In this document: piece after piece, positions 7,702 to 16,367 of the stretch
Layout: every line of letters begins with the position of its first letter
Position numbering within the stretch: position 1 is the stretch's first letter
Source: an uncultured Verrucomicrobiota bacterium
Lineage (GTDB): Bacteria; Verrucomicrobiota; Verrucomicrobiia; Opitutales; Intestinicryptomonadaceae
Assembly: GCA_949298545.1 (NCBI GenBank)
Contig: CASFWX010000056.1
Span: 1 to 35,985, forward strand
Length of the DNA: 35,985 nt
Direction of reading: 5' to 3'
Program-made: the position numbers and the translations under genes
The notes under the pieces: model-generated
The model's input: the letters and a program-made list of their open reading frames with translations, nothing else
What the model was told of the DNA's origin: nothing
The model's database searches: none

Positions 7702-9597
7702 ATGATTTTTATTCTTTCGGCTTTAGGTAAAATTTTTCTGGCCCTTCCGGAGAAGGCTCTCGATTGCTTGTGCTGTTCGATTGGTTGGCTGATTTGCACA
7801 TTTCCGTCCCGCCGCGCGCGCATAGGGCGGGCGAATATAGCCCGATGCTTTCCAGATATGCCTGAAAGCGAGCGCAGGCGCATACTTTTTGAATCGTGCA
7901 GGCGCATGGTGGAGATGGCTTTGTTTGTGGTGACAAGTCCCCACATGTCGGACGAAGACATAAAAAGCAGGGTTAAGCTGAGCGATTATATCGTTTCTGA
8001 ACTTCAGAAATTGGCGGAGAATCCTCGCCCCACGGTGATTATGATACCGCATTTTGCAATGATGGAAACGATAACCATGTTTCCTTTGGTATCCCCTTCA
8101 AAGACGCCAAGGACTTGTGTATTTTACAGGCCATTCAACTCTCCCGCTTTGGAGAAATGGGTAAAAGACAGCAGAATGCGCTTCGGCATAGAGCTGCTCT
8201 CGCGCCGAAACGGATTTCATTGTGCGGTTGATTTTTTGCGCAAGAACGGCTGTGTGGCGGTGCTTTTCGATCAAAATCCCCGCGATCACGGGGTTTTATC
8301 TTTCTTTTTCGAAAGATTGTGCACTACAACAGACCTCCCCGGAATTCTTGTAGAGCACCAAAAGGCTGATTGCGTGGTTTTATACGCGCGCCGCACGGGT
8401 TTTTGGCGTTCTATTGTAGACGGAGAACGCTTCGATGCCCATAGCATAGAGGACGTCACAATGGCGGGCAACGAGTGGCTGGAGAAAAAGCTCAAAACCG
8501 ATGAAACCGCTCGATTTGATTGGCTGTGGCTCCACAAGCGCTGGGCATTTAAAAGCAGGAATTTTTTAAATTCAGAAATAAGAAAAGATATGACCGGCGA
8601 ATGGCTCGCGTCGAAGGGATTGGAACAAGCGCCGCGCAAATTTAACATTCTGATAAATATGCCCGATTCACTCAGGGATTCCCTTGCGATACTTCCGCAA
8701 ATTGCAGCGCTGCGCAAATCTCGGCGCGATTCTGTCGTCACTCTTTTGGTTCCTCCAGCAAACCTCGGAATTTTAGATATTTTCAAGGTTGCCGATAGAG
8801 TCTCGGCGGTTCCTTCGGGCATTTTCAGAAGGATTCAATATTTTTGGAAGATACGCAGAATGTACGCGGACATATTTATAAATTTTAGGGAATGTATTTT
8901 ATCCGACATAGAATCTGCCATAGTTTTTCCCAGCATTTCTTATGCCATTAATTATGGAAGGCGAAGGTTCGGGGCGGATATCGTTTATACTCCCGATGCG
9001 GCGTCCGGCGCGGAACACTTTGCCGTTGTTTGCGGAGACTTTTTCGCTAAAAACGGAATGAACGTTCAGCTTGATTACTCTCCGCTGAACATTTCGAGCT
9101 TGTCTTCCGGGGCTTTCGAGAAGTCGGGCGATATCGTTGTCGGGGTTGTTTCGCTTCCCTCGCATGGAGAGGATTGGGGATTAGACAATTGGAGCTCTTT
9201 TGTAAAGGCTTTGGATTCAAATCTTGAAAGAGTGCGCTTTAAAGTTTTTACATCGGACGAGAAGTCGGTTTTTGAGATGTCGAAATTTGCTCCCGATGCG
9301 GAAATCGAATGCGTATTTTTCGACGGGAGCAATCTGGCCGAGTTTGCCATGGAAGTTTCGGCTTGCGAATTGCTCGTCGGCATGGATTCAGACATGACTT
9401 ATGTTGCCAATGCGGTTGGCGTCAAGGTTGCGGCGCTGTGCGGAAAAAACAGCAATCTCATTCGCAACGGAACGGTTTACGATGTGCCCAAAGCTGAGAT
9501 TCAGGCTCCAGGCTCTCCTCGGCAGGACGGGGGGGGCGTGGATAAGATATCGCCCGATGTTGTTGTTGAGGCGGCTATGAACCTCTTGTCTCTCTGA
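7702..9597 (+). CDS. Fusion: lipid A acyltransferase domain plus family 9 glycosyltransferase domain
   Basis: This 631-residue protein has two recognisable halves. Residues 1 to about 300 resemble LpxL/HtrB lipid A acyltransferases: an N-terminal hydrophobic stretch, PSRRARIGRANIARCFPDM, the HX4E active-site motif at H117-E122, YRPFNSPALEKW, and AVLFDQNPRDHGV. Residues from about 313 to the end look like a heptosyltransferase (GT9) domain. It opens with ILINMPDSLRDSLAILPQI, has the second Rossmann half at VVGVVSLPSHGEDWGLDNWS and the late block LLVGMDSDMTYVANAVGVKV, where families usually have an NDSGPMH-type sequence. The acyltransferase motif is intact; the glycosyltransferase motifs are degenerate. 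The start is the ATG at 7702 with CGGAG eight bases upstream; a GTG at 7675 lacks one. It follows trpA on the same strand. An outer-membrane lipid role is inferred. Confidence 0.8.
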   Translation: MIFILSALGKIFLALPEKALDCLCCSIGWLICTFPSRRARIGRANIARCFPDMPESERRRILFESCRRMVEMALFVVTSPHMSDEDIKSRVKLSDYIVSELQKLAENPRPTVIMIPHFAMMETITMFPLVSPSKTPRTCVFYRPFNSPALEKWVKDSRMRFGIELLSRRNGFHCAVDFLRKNGCVAVLFDQNPRDHGVLSFFFERLCTTTDLPGILVEHQKADCVVLYARRTGFWRSIVDGERFDAHSIEDVTMAGNEWLEKKLKTDETARFDWLWLHKRWAFKSRNFLNSEIRKDMTGEWLASKGLEQAPRKFNILINMPDSLRDSLAILPQIAALRKSRRDSVVTLLVPPANLGILDIFKVADRVSAVPSGIFRRIQYFWKIRRMYADIFINFRECILSDIESAIVFPSISYAINYGRRRFGADIVYTPDAASGAEHFAVVCGDFFAKNGMNVQLDYSPLNISSLSSGAFEKSGDIVVGVVSLPSHGEDWGLDNWSSFVKALDSNLERVRFKVFTSDEKSVFEMSKFAPDAEIECVFFDGSNLAEFAMEVSACELLVGMDSDMTYVANAVGVKVAALCGKNSNLIRNGTVYDVPKAEIQAPGSPRQDGGGVDKISPDVVVEAAMNLLSL

Positions 9598-9610
9598 TAA
9601 ATCAGATGCA

Positions 9611-10984
9611 TTATAGCGAGACTTTTATGCCCCTGCGCATAAATGTCGGGACATCAAGATCCTCTCCGTTCCTTATGTTGGGGGGTGTATCGGAAAAAAA
9701 TCCCCGTTGCTCCGACATTTCCATGAATTTAAATTCGGACTGCTCGGGCTGGATTTTTTGTTTGGGTTCAAAGTCGTTTCCGCTTTGGTGCTTTCTTGCA
9801 AATTGAAAAAATCTCTTCTTTGGCTTTGCGGTTTCCGTCTGGGCTTCAGAAGGAGCCACTTCGATGCGGTTTTGATCATTGCCGTTGCCCGCAGAATTCA
9901 TTTTTTCCTGGTTGTCGGCTGAAGGAGGATTGGCGGAAATTGCATCGCTTGGAGACGGAGAGGCTGCGTGGGCATATTGGCGTGGGAATGGAGCCGGAGT
10001 GTCTTTTTCCGCATTGCGCATAGTGCCGAGAACGCATACTTCTATTGAATCTGAAAGCGAGTGGTCTGGCATGGCCCCGAAGGCTATGCGCCCGGATGCT
10101 GAAAATCTTTTGGCGACGGCTTCCAGGAGCGCTTGCATCTTATTCATGCCGAATTTTTGAGGGCACCTCAGGTTTATCAGCAGGCTTTCGGCTTTGAGCA
10201 CATCGCAATGTTTGATAGTAGGCGCGCGGACGAGGGATTCTACGGCATCTTTTATTGCGGGAATTCCTTCGCCTTTCCCGTAGGCGATAAAAGCCGACGA
10301 ATCGCTTGGCGGCATTTGAATGGCGGAGGAGGATTCAGAGTTTCCCAATGCTTGGGGGGGCAATCCGAAGATTTTGCGCAGGCTTGGCAGATCCACATTT
10401 ATAATGCCTCTTCCGGCAAGGAGCCCGGCCGTCAGAGATATGGCCTTTGATGCGTGTTCATTCGCCTCTTTTAGCGCGCATTCAACTGGAGATTCGGATT
10501 CTGCCAATAGGACATCATTCGGAAGCGAAAATGCGGCGGCCGAATGTCTTTTTAGATATTTCAGCGCGCGTTCGGCGAGATCTTTCCTCTCGCTGCCCTC
10601 TATTGACAATGGCATGAAAGCATATACGAAAAGAGTGCTTTGGCCTTCGTCGCTTATCAGTTTTGAGAGGATTGGGGCTATCACGCTTCCGGTTCCCCCA
10701 CCAAGTCCGCAGATTATAAATATGACATTCGCGCCGCTAACTGTTTCAATGAGTTCGTGTTCGGCGGCGGCGGCGGCCCGCTTGGCGGCTTCGGTATCTC
10801 CGGCGGTTGCGTTCCCGTCTCCCAGGAGGATTTTTCTTGGCGCTCCCGAGGCGTTGAGGTCTGATGAATCCGTGTCTATGGCTACGCGCTCCACTTCGTC
10901 GCCGATTCCTTCGAGCGCGGAAATTCCGGCGCGCCCTATTCCTATGGCGCGTATGAGAATCCTAGGCTGTTTGCTGTCGTCCAT
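9611..10984 (-). CDS. ftsZ: Cell division protein FtsZ, divergent
   Basis: FtsZ is the tubulin-like GTPase of the division ring. This 457-residue protein lies directly after ftsA at the end of the dcw cluster. It keeps IDTDSSDL, GLGGGTGS, SIEG, SLPNDVLL, an ANE helix, GIINVDL and a C-terminal peptide DLDVPTFMRRGIKV like the DIPxFLRR anchor that binds FtsA. It departs from the family at key places. The glycine-rich N-terminal loop reads GIGRAGI (15-21), the tubulin signature reads GGGTGSV (95-101) instead of GGGTGTG, and the T7 loop reads NVDLPS (196-201) where NxDFAD is usual, so one catalytic aspartate is replaced by serine. About 130 residues of Ser/Pro/Asn-rich linker separate core and tail. 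The start is the ATG one base after the ftsA stop. The gene ends 13 bases from a convergent gene. Confidence 0.88.
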   Translation of the reverse strand: MDDSKQPRILIRAIGIGRAGISALEGIGDEVERVAIDTDSSDLNASGAPRKILLGDGNATAGDTEAAKRAAAAAEHELIETVSGANVIFIICGLGGGTGSVIAPILSKLISDEGQSTLFVYAFMPLSIEGSERKDLAERALKYLKRHSAAAFSLPNDVLLAESESPVECALKEANEHASKAISLTAGLLAGRGIINVDLPSLRKIFGLPPQALGNSESSSAIQMPPSDSSAFIAYGKGEGIPAIKDAVESLVRAPTIKHCDVLKAESLLINLRCPQKFGMNKMQALLEAVAKRFSASGRIAFGAMPDHSLSDSIEVCVLGTMRNAEKDTPAPFPRQYAHAASPSPSDAISANPPSADNQEKMNSAGNGNDQNRIEVAPSEAQTETAKPKKRFFQFARKHQSGNDFEPKQKIQPEQSEFKFMEMSEQRGFFSDTPPNIRNGEDLDVPTFMRRGIKVSL

Positions 10985-10985
10985 C

Positions 10986-12185
10986 TCAGAAATTAAATAG
11001 TCCGGAAATTTTTTTCCAAATCGGGCGTTTTTCTCTCGAGAAATTTTTGCTTTCTTCGAGGCGCGCGTATTCGAGCAGACCAAGGGCCGTCGAGAACTCT
11101 TGGCAGCGCAGGGACGGCCTTACGGCGCTGTCGAATTTCCCCTGGGAGCAGGGAAGCTCGAATATGCCCGATGCAAAGGCGCATATCCCGTTAAGATTGG
11201 AAGTCCCCCCGGTAAGAACCACTTCCTCCACTGCATTTTCACCCAGATAATCCTGCACTTCAGCTCGCAGGATCGAAAACAGCTCTTCGAGGCGCGGGCG
11301 TATTATATCCCCTATCGCTTCAAATGGGATCTTTCTGTCTCCGATTTGCTTGTCCCCGAGAGTCCAAAATTTTTTTGATTTTTCGTCCGCCGACATGATT
11401 GCTTTGGCGAAGCGAGTTTTTATGCGTTCGGAATTTTTCGGGCTTAGACGCAATCCGAAGGACAGGTCGTTTGTGAGGTGGTCTCCACCTACAGGGACTG
11501 TTCCAGCCTGCAGTATGCGGGCATTTTTAATAAGGGCGTAGTTTGAGGAGCCGCAGCCTATGTCGATGCACAATACGCCTTTTTCTTTTTGCCATAGGTC
11601 CGTTGCAGAAATCGCCGATGCAATGCCGGAAAATGCCAGGTATTCGACGTCCAGGCCAAACCATTGCACTGCGTGGATTGCGTCGGCGATTCTGTCGTCG
11701 TCCCCGTGCAGCATCCAATATTCGGCGTCGATGTGCGATGCTTTTTGCCCGAGCGGATCGGTGCAAAATTTGTCGTCGAGGTAATACCCGCAGAGGATCT
11801 TGTGTATATAGCTTCTGCCCCGCGGAAGGGTTTTGCTTTCCGCGTCTTTGCGCGCCCGCTCGATATCTTCAGCCCGGACTATGCCGTCTGCCCCTGAAAC
11901 GTTTGCCGAGCCAATGTTTCGAAATCCCCTTATATGGCTTCCGCTAATGCCGAGGCATACAGAGTCGATTTTCGCGCCGGTGGAGCGTTCAGCCATCACA
12001 ATAGCCTCTTTCGCGCGTTCGGCGGCCTTGCGGACGTCGCAAATATCGGATTTTTTAACGCCTTCGCTCATGGACTGCCCGCTGCCGATGAAGTTGAGGG
12101 TTTTTCCGTCGACGATTTCCCCGATAAAAACCTGCATTTTCCCGGTGCCTATTTCAAGCGCCGCTATAGTTTTGCTGTCGCTCAT
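10986..12185 (-). CDS. ftsA: Cell division protein FtsA
   Basis: FtsA is the actin-like protein that tethers FtsZ to the membrane. The 399-residue protein shows the actin-fold phosphate-1 loop (AALEIGTGKMQVFIGE), the SHI-containing 1C-type region (GISGSHIRG), phosphate-2 (GVLCIDIGCGSSNYAL), GGDHLTND and the adenosine motif (VVLTGGTSNLNG). The C-terminus, KKISGLFNF, is a short basic-hydrophobic end consistent with the amphipathic membrane helix. The start overlaps the ftsQ stop (ATGA) and ftsZ begins one base after its stop, so the three are probably translationally linked. Confidence 0.93.
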   Translation of the reverse strand: MSDSKTIAALEIGTGKMQVFIGEIVDGKTLNFIGSGQSMSEGVKKSDICDVRKAAERAKEAIVMAERSTGAKIDSVCLGISGSHIRGFRNIGSANVSGADGIVRAEDIERARKDAESKTLPRGRSYIHKILCGYYLDDKFCTDPLGQKASHIDAEYWMLHGDDDRIADAIHAVQWFGLDVEYLAFSGIASAISATDLWQKEKGVLCIDIGCGSSNYALIKNARILQAGTVPVGGDHLTNDLSFGLRLSPKNSERIKTRFAKAIMSADEKSKKFWTLGDKQIGDRKIPFEAIGDIIRPRLEELFSILRAEVQDYLGENAVEEVVLTGGTSNLNGICAFASGIFELPCSQGKFDSAVRPSLRCQEFSTALGLLEYARLEESKNFSREKRPIWKKISGLFNF

Positions 12186-13084
12186 TTGGAAATATCGCCA
12201 GACAATTTAACATTGGCCATACCCTCTGGGGTAAGGTCTATTCTCTCTATGGAATTTAAATATTTTTCCTTCGCGTAGCGCAAGACATATTCGAGATTGT
12301 CGAACTGTTTTTTATAATTAGAGTCGCGAAATATAATTTTGGTGCCCAGCGAAGTCCTTACTTCAAATACGGGCAGCACGCGGCTGTGAAGTTGAGATAT
12401 GTCTATCTCGCGCCAATTTTTCAATTCTTGGGGCATATGCGCCTGCGCATGTCCAAGGAACTCGACGATTTTTCCGGCGTCGGCGCAGGGCTGGGGAATT
12501 CCGTTTTGCAAAATTTCCGGGGCGCCCTTCAAGCGTATTAGCGAAGCTAAAAATTCCGGAGGCAGGCAAATCGGCGTAAAAAATATTCCTTCGTCCGACA
12601 TCGCGTAAATGCGTTCGATACCGTTGACGGCAAAGATGGCTTTTAAAATCGGCTTATGCTCTTTGATTTTTATTCTAAGTATGTCGGGATACGCACGCTC
12701 CACCTCGGCGCTCTTTATTTGTTCGACCTTTTCTAGCGACATTTTTACGTCGAATATATTTACGTCGGAAAGCTTTGTTTTGCGCGGTATGGAGAGAAAT
12801 TTGTTTAGCCAGTCTCCGCTTACCGCCCCATCTGTTTTAAACTCGATTCTGCTGATCGGATTGGAGTAGTCCGCTGCAAAATCCTCTATGTTCATTTTCT
12901 TCCAAAGCAGGAATAACAGCAAGCAAAGCCCTATGAACAGGGTAATCCAAAAGGCGCGCTTTGTCCAAATCCAGGCAATTCGGAGTTTTGCCTTGCCAGA
13001 CATTGGCGATCCGCGCCGCGCTTTGCCCGATCCGTCCTTGAGATCGCGCCATGTTCCGTTCGTTTTGCGTGCCTTTCCTGACAT
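12182..13084 (-). CDS. ftsQ: Cell division protein FtsQ
   Basis: FtsQ is a bitopic divisome protein that recruits FtsL and other partners. The 300-residue sequence has a basic cytoplasmic N-terminus, one membrane segment (about residues 37-61) and a POTRA-like domain from about 75 to 147 (ISRIEFKTDG through RIKIKEHKPILKA). A beta domain then ends in IERIDLTPEGMANVKL, the usual FtsQ-type ending. It lies between ddl and ftsA, the canonical position. Sequence conservation in this family is low, so position and architecture carry much of the call. Confidence 0.88.
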   Translation of the reverse strand: MSGKARKTNGTWRDLKDGSGKARRGSPMSGKAKLRIAWIWTKRAFWITLFIGLCLLLFLLWKKMNIEDFAADYSNPISRIEFKTDGAVSGDWLNKFLSIPRKTKLSDVNIFDVKMSLEKVEQIKSAEVERAYPDILRIKIKEHKPILKAIFAVNGIERIYAMSDEGIFFTPICLPPEFLASLIRLKGAPEILQNGIPQPCADAGKIVEFLGHAQAHMPQELKNWREIDISQLHSRVLPVFEVRTSLGTKIIFRDSNYKKQFDNLEYVLRYAKEKYLNSIERIDLTPEGMANVKLSGDISK

Positions 13085-13105
13085 GTTTTTTGCGAATGTG
13101 TATTG

Positions 13106-14020
13106 CTATATCGAACGAGAGATTGCCCCTTCGACGAGTTTGGCGCATAGAGAATCGAAGTCAAACCCGATGCAGCTTGCGCTTTTTGGGAGCAGGCTCG
13201 TCGGAGTCATGCCGGGCAGGGTGTTTATTTCAAGAATTACAAAATCATCTGCGGCTTCGCTCTTCAATATGAAATCTACGCGCGCAAAATCCCTGCATCC
13301 GCATGCTGAAAACGCTCTTTCAGCGGCTTTTTGCATTGAGCTTTGAGCATGGCCAGAAAGCTTTGCCGGAAATTCATAGGCAGTTGCCCCTTTCGTATAT
13401 TTTCTCTTGTAGTCGTAAATTCCGCCTTCGGGTATTATTTCAACCACGCCCGCGGATTTCCCGTAAATTACGCCGATTGAAAATTCGCGTCCCGCAATAA
13501 ATTCTTCCGCCATCCACAGGCCTCCATTCAACTTTTGCAGGCAATCTTCAAGCTCGCCGCGCGTTTCAGCCCGCACTAGCCCCACGCTGCTTCCCTTGTC
13601 GGCAGGCTTTATAATTGCTCCACGGGGGAAAAGCTGTGCGAGCGCCTCGGGAGAGGGTTTATTTTTTGCGTCAAATTCGACGGATCTGGCGACGGGCAGA
13701 CCGGAGAATTTCATTAGTGCTTTTGCGGCGGGCTTAACCATGCATATCCGGCTGGATAGACTGCCGCTGCCGGCATACGGCAGTCCCGCAGCTTCAAGTT
13801 CTTCTTGTAGGGTCCCGTCTTCGCCGTAATCGCCGTGCATGGCAGGATATACGATCCATTCCGAAGGGTTTAGCCCGTCGGGCAGCTTGTTTTCGTCGAG
13901 CTGAAATCCTTGCGCGTCGAATTTTTTCGACAAGGCTTCAAGCACGCATTTTCCGCTTATCAGAGAGACATCTCTCTCGGGTGAAATTCCGCCGCTAAGA
14001 ACTGCTATCTTTTTTCTCAT
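13106..14020 (-). CDS. ddl: D-alanine--D-alanine ligase
   Basis: Ddl makes the D-Ala-D-Ala dipeptide that MurF adds to the peptidoglycan precursor. The 304-residue ATP-grasp protein starts with KIAVLSGGISPERDVSL and contains the conserved MHGDYGEDGTLQ, the ATP-grasp core IIKPADKGSSVGL, EEFIAGREFSIGVI, FARVDFIL and the metal-binding ILEINTLPGMTPTSL. The ATG at 14020 overlaps the murC stop as TGATG; a GTG one codon earlier is possible. In chlamydiae MurC and Ddl are one fused protein; here they are separate but adjacent and overlapping. Confidence 0.95.
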   Translation of the reverse strand: MRKKIAVLSGGISPERDVSLISGKCVLEALSKKFDAQGFQLDENKLPDGLNPSEWIVYPAMHGDYGEDGTLQEELEAAGLPYAGSGSLSSRICMVKPAAKALMKFSGLPVARSVEFDAKNKPSPEALAQLFPRGAIIKPADKGSSVGLVRAETRGELEDCLQKLNGGLWMAEEFIAGREFSIGVIYGKSAGVVEIIPEGGIYDYKRKYTKGATAYEFPAKLSGHAQSSMQKAAERAFSACGCRDFARVDFILKSEAADDFVILEINTLPGMTPTSLLPKSASCIGFDFDSLCAKLVEGAISRSI

Positions 14021-15267
14021 CACAGATTGTCATTAAAAAATTTCTTTGCTTCAAAATAAAAGTCTCCCGCTCCGACTATAGCGGCGTTTAGCTTCCTGCC
14101 TGATTTCAGTGCGGTTGAAATAATCTCGGGAAAATCCTCCTTGCGCGCGAGCGTTATCTTGTCCGACAGGGCAGAAATCGCCGAACTTTCCCCCAGTGGA
14201 TCTCTGGGTTCGCTCGCCGCATAGACAGGCAGGATGTAGATTTTCATATGTTCGCTTTCCGCGAATCCTGAAAGTATCCTTGCGAAAGATTCCGCGAATC
14301 TCCTTGTGCGTGAGTAACGGTGGGGCTGAAAGAAGAGAATATTGTTTTCGTCGATTCCGCATTTGCCAGAGAACCACCTTAAGAATGATGCCACTTCGTT
14401 TGGGTGGTGGGCGTAATCGGCTACGGCGTAAATGCGTTGGGACTTGAAGATAGTCTCCTGGCGCCTGAGAAGGCCTTGAAAATCGTCGAGAGACGACTTC
14501 GCCGTTGTCTCGTCGGCGCCAAAAACTTCTTGGATAGCAGCAACAGCCATTGCAAAGTTTATGGCCTCAAAATTTCCGCTTGCATCTACCGGAACTGTTT
14601 TTTTGCCGGAAGCTTTTGCGAGGTCTGAGAGCGCTGAATCCGAGGAGTTGTATATTATGGAGCGCTTTGTGCGGGCGAAGAGCCGGCGAAACATATCATA
14701 TAACTTTTTCTCGTCGGAATAAGTGTCGGTATGGTCGAGGTCGGCATTGAGCGCGACACAATTTTCTGGAGAAAAGCCTTCTATCGTAGCGTCGCTTTCG
14801 TCAATCTCGGATATTATGCCTGATCCGGATTTGCAATATCTATGCATGGGGAATCCGCGCGGAACGGCTCCTACGAGCCAGCCGCAATCGGTTTCGAGAT
14901 TTTTTGCCGCATGCGCGAGCATTGCGCTGACGGTGCTTTTCCCGTGGCTGCCGACAACGGCGGTCAGCTTGCGGGAAGCGCAGATTTTCGCCCACGCCTC
15001 GCCCCTCATCAACAGTTCTTTGGAGCATATGCGCTTTCTGAGCTCGCCTAAGCGAAGTTTTAGCGCCGTGGATATGATAATGCAATCGAAGCTTTCGCCT
15101 GGACTGGGAATCCTAAGCGAGACTCCTGATTCCTCAAGTTTAGCGCGTATGTTTTCGTCAGGGTTGTCGTCAAATCCGGACACTTCGGCGCCGTCATCGA
15201 CGAGGAATCCGGCCAATGGAGCCATGCCCATTCCGCAGATGCCGCCCATGTAAACTTTTCGCCACAT
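14020..15267 (-). CDS. murC: UDP-N-acetylmuramate--L-alanine ligase
   Basis: MurC adds the first amino acid to UDP-MurNAc. The 415-residue protein is somewhat shorter than many MurC proteins. It has the N-terminal Rossmann motif GGICGMGMAPLAG, the ATP P-loop GSHGKST (106-112; GTHGKTT is more common), EIDESDATI, ALNADLDHTDTY, and the C-terminal ADYAHHPNEV and FQPHRYSRT blocks that separate MurC from other Mur ligases. It starts five bases after murG ends. There is no murB in this cluster. Confidence 0.95.
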   Translation of the reverse strand: MWRKVYMGGICGMGMAPLAGFLVDDGAEVSGFDDNPDENIRAKLEESGVSLRIPSPGESFDCIIISTALKLRLGELRKRICSKELLMRGEAWAKICASRKLTAVVGSHGKSTVSAMLAHAAKNLETDCGWLVGAVPRGFPMHRYCKSGSGIISEIDESDATIEGFSPENCVALNADLDHTDTYSDEKKLYDMFRRLFARTKRSIIYNSSDSALSDLAKASGKKTVPVDASGNFEAINFAMAVAAIQEVFGADETTAKSSLDDFQGLLRRQETIFKSQRIYAVADYAHHPNEVASFLRWFSGKCGIDENNILFFQPHRYSRTRRFAESFARILSGFAESEHMKIYILPVYAASEPRDPLGESSAISALSDKITLARKEDFPEIISTALKSGRKLNAAIVGAGDFYFEAKKFFNDNL

Positions 15268-15272
15268 TTAGA

Positions 15273-16367
15273 CTAAGCTTCCCCTTCAGCTATTTTGGTA
15301 AGGTCGTCGACTATTTTTGAGGTTTCATTCAAGTCGTTTACCCGCCCGAGATTTTTTTTCATGGTGTCGCGAAGGGCTTTGTTGCTGCGCAGCTCTGCCA
15401 CTTCGTCTACTAGGCCTTGCAAATTATTTTGCGACAGAACTACGCACGCGCCCTGACGCTCGAAGCATTTGGCATTTTCCTGCTGGTGGTTGTCGGCTGC
15501 AAATGGGTAGGGCACTATGACGGATGGAAGTTCGCAGCGTGCGAGCTCCGCGATTGTGCCCGCTCCCGCGCGCGCCACGGCGACGTCGGCGGCCGACATA
15601 GCCGCTGCCATATTGTCGCAGAATTCCAGGAATTTTATATGTTTTTGGCTTCCGTCAGCCAGTTTGATTGCGCGGTCTTCGTAATGGATTTTTCCCGGTC
15701 CGCAGACGCACAAAATATCGAATCCACGTTCGGAGAGCCTTTCGAAATTGTTGTTTGCCCATTCGTTGAGAGCGGTTGCCCCCTGGCTCCCGCCGAGCAC
15801 GAGCAGAAGGTTCGAGTTTCTCATGAACCCGAAAATTTCGCGGCTAGCTGAAGGATCGAGACGCCGTATTTCGGACCGTATCGGATAACCCGCGTACTTC
15901 ACCTGCCCGGATTTCCTGCGGGGAATCTTTACACCGTAAGGCACGTATACGCGTTTTGCGAAGCGCCCGAGCAGGCGGGTGGCTTTTCCCGGTTTCCGGT
16001 TAGCTTCGTGAAGTACGAGGGGCTTGTCGAGAATCGCAGCGGCAATTGAAATTCCGAGCGAGCTAAATCCCCCGAAACTTATGACGACCCCGTATCCGCC
16101 GCTTTTGATCGTTTCGATGCCGAATTTCACGGCTTTGCGAAGTTCTACAATAAATTTTACCAGCCTGACGGGATTTAGGGAAAACGCGACTCCTGGAGCC
16201 TGGAGAAATTTCAGGTCCGAATATTTTTCGACCAGGCGCGCGTCGACGCTTTTTCGGCTTATAACGAAAAGGACTTCGTGCCCTTTTTCAATGAGCGACT
16301 GTCCTATTGCCAAACCGGGAGCGAGATGCCCGCCGGTTCCGCCGCATGATATTATAAATTTACTCAT
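15273..16367 (-). CDS. murG: Lipid II synthase MurG (UDP-GlcNAc transferase)
   Basis: MurG adds GlcNAc to lipid I on the inner face of the membrane. The 364-residue GT28-type enzyme begins with the G-loop ISCGGTGGHLAPGLAI. It has GGFSSLG, the acceptor-domain block HEANRKPG (HEQN is usual, so one residue differs), the second glycine loop LLVLGGSQGATALN, ARAGAGTIAEL and the UDP-binding YPFAADNHQQENA. Its start overlaps the ftsW stop by four bases. Confidence 0.95.
   Translation of the reverse strand: MSKFIISCGGTGGHLAPGLAIGQSLIEKGHEVLFVISRKSVDARLVEKYSDLKFLQAPGVAFSLNPVRLVKFIVELRKAVKFGIETIKSGGYGVVISFGGFSSLGISIAAAILDKPLVLHEANRKPGKATRLLGRFAKRVYVPYGVKIPRRKSGQVKYAGYPIRSEIRRLDPSASREIFGFMRNSNLLLVLGGSQGATALNEWANNNFERLSERGFDILCVCGPGKIHYEDRAIKLADGSQKHIKFLEFCDNMAAAMSAADVAVARAGAGTIAELARCELPSVIVPYPFAADNHQQENAKCFERQGACVVLSQNNLQGLVDEVAELRSNKALRDTMKKNLGRVNDLNETSKIVDDLTKIAEGEA

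Noticed and set aside
10320..11000. 226-codon plus-strand frame opposite ftsZ
   Set aside because: Shadow frame of the ftsZ coding strand, without recognisable domain.
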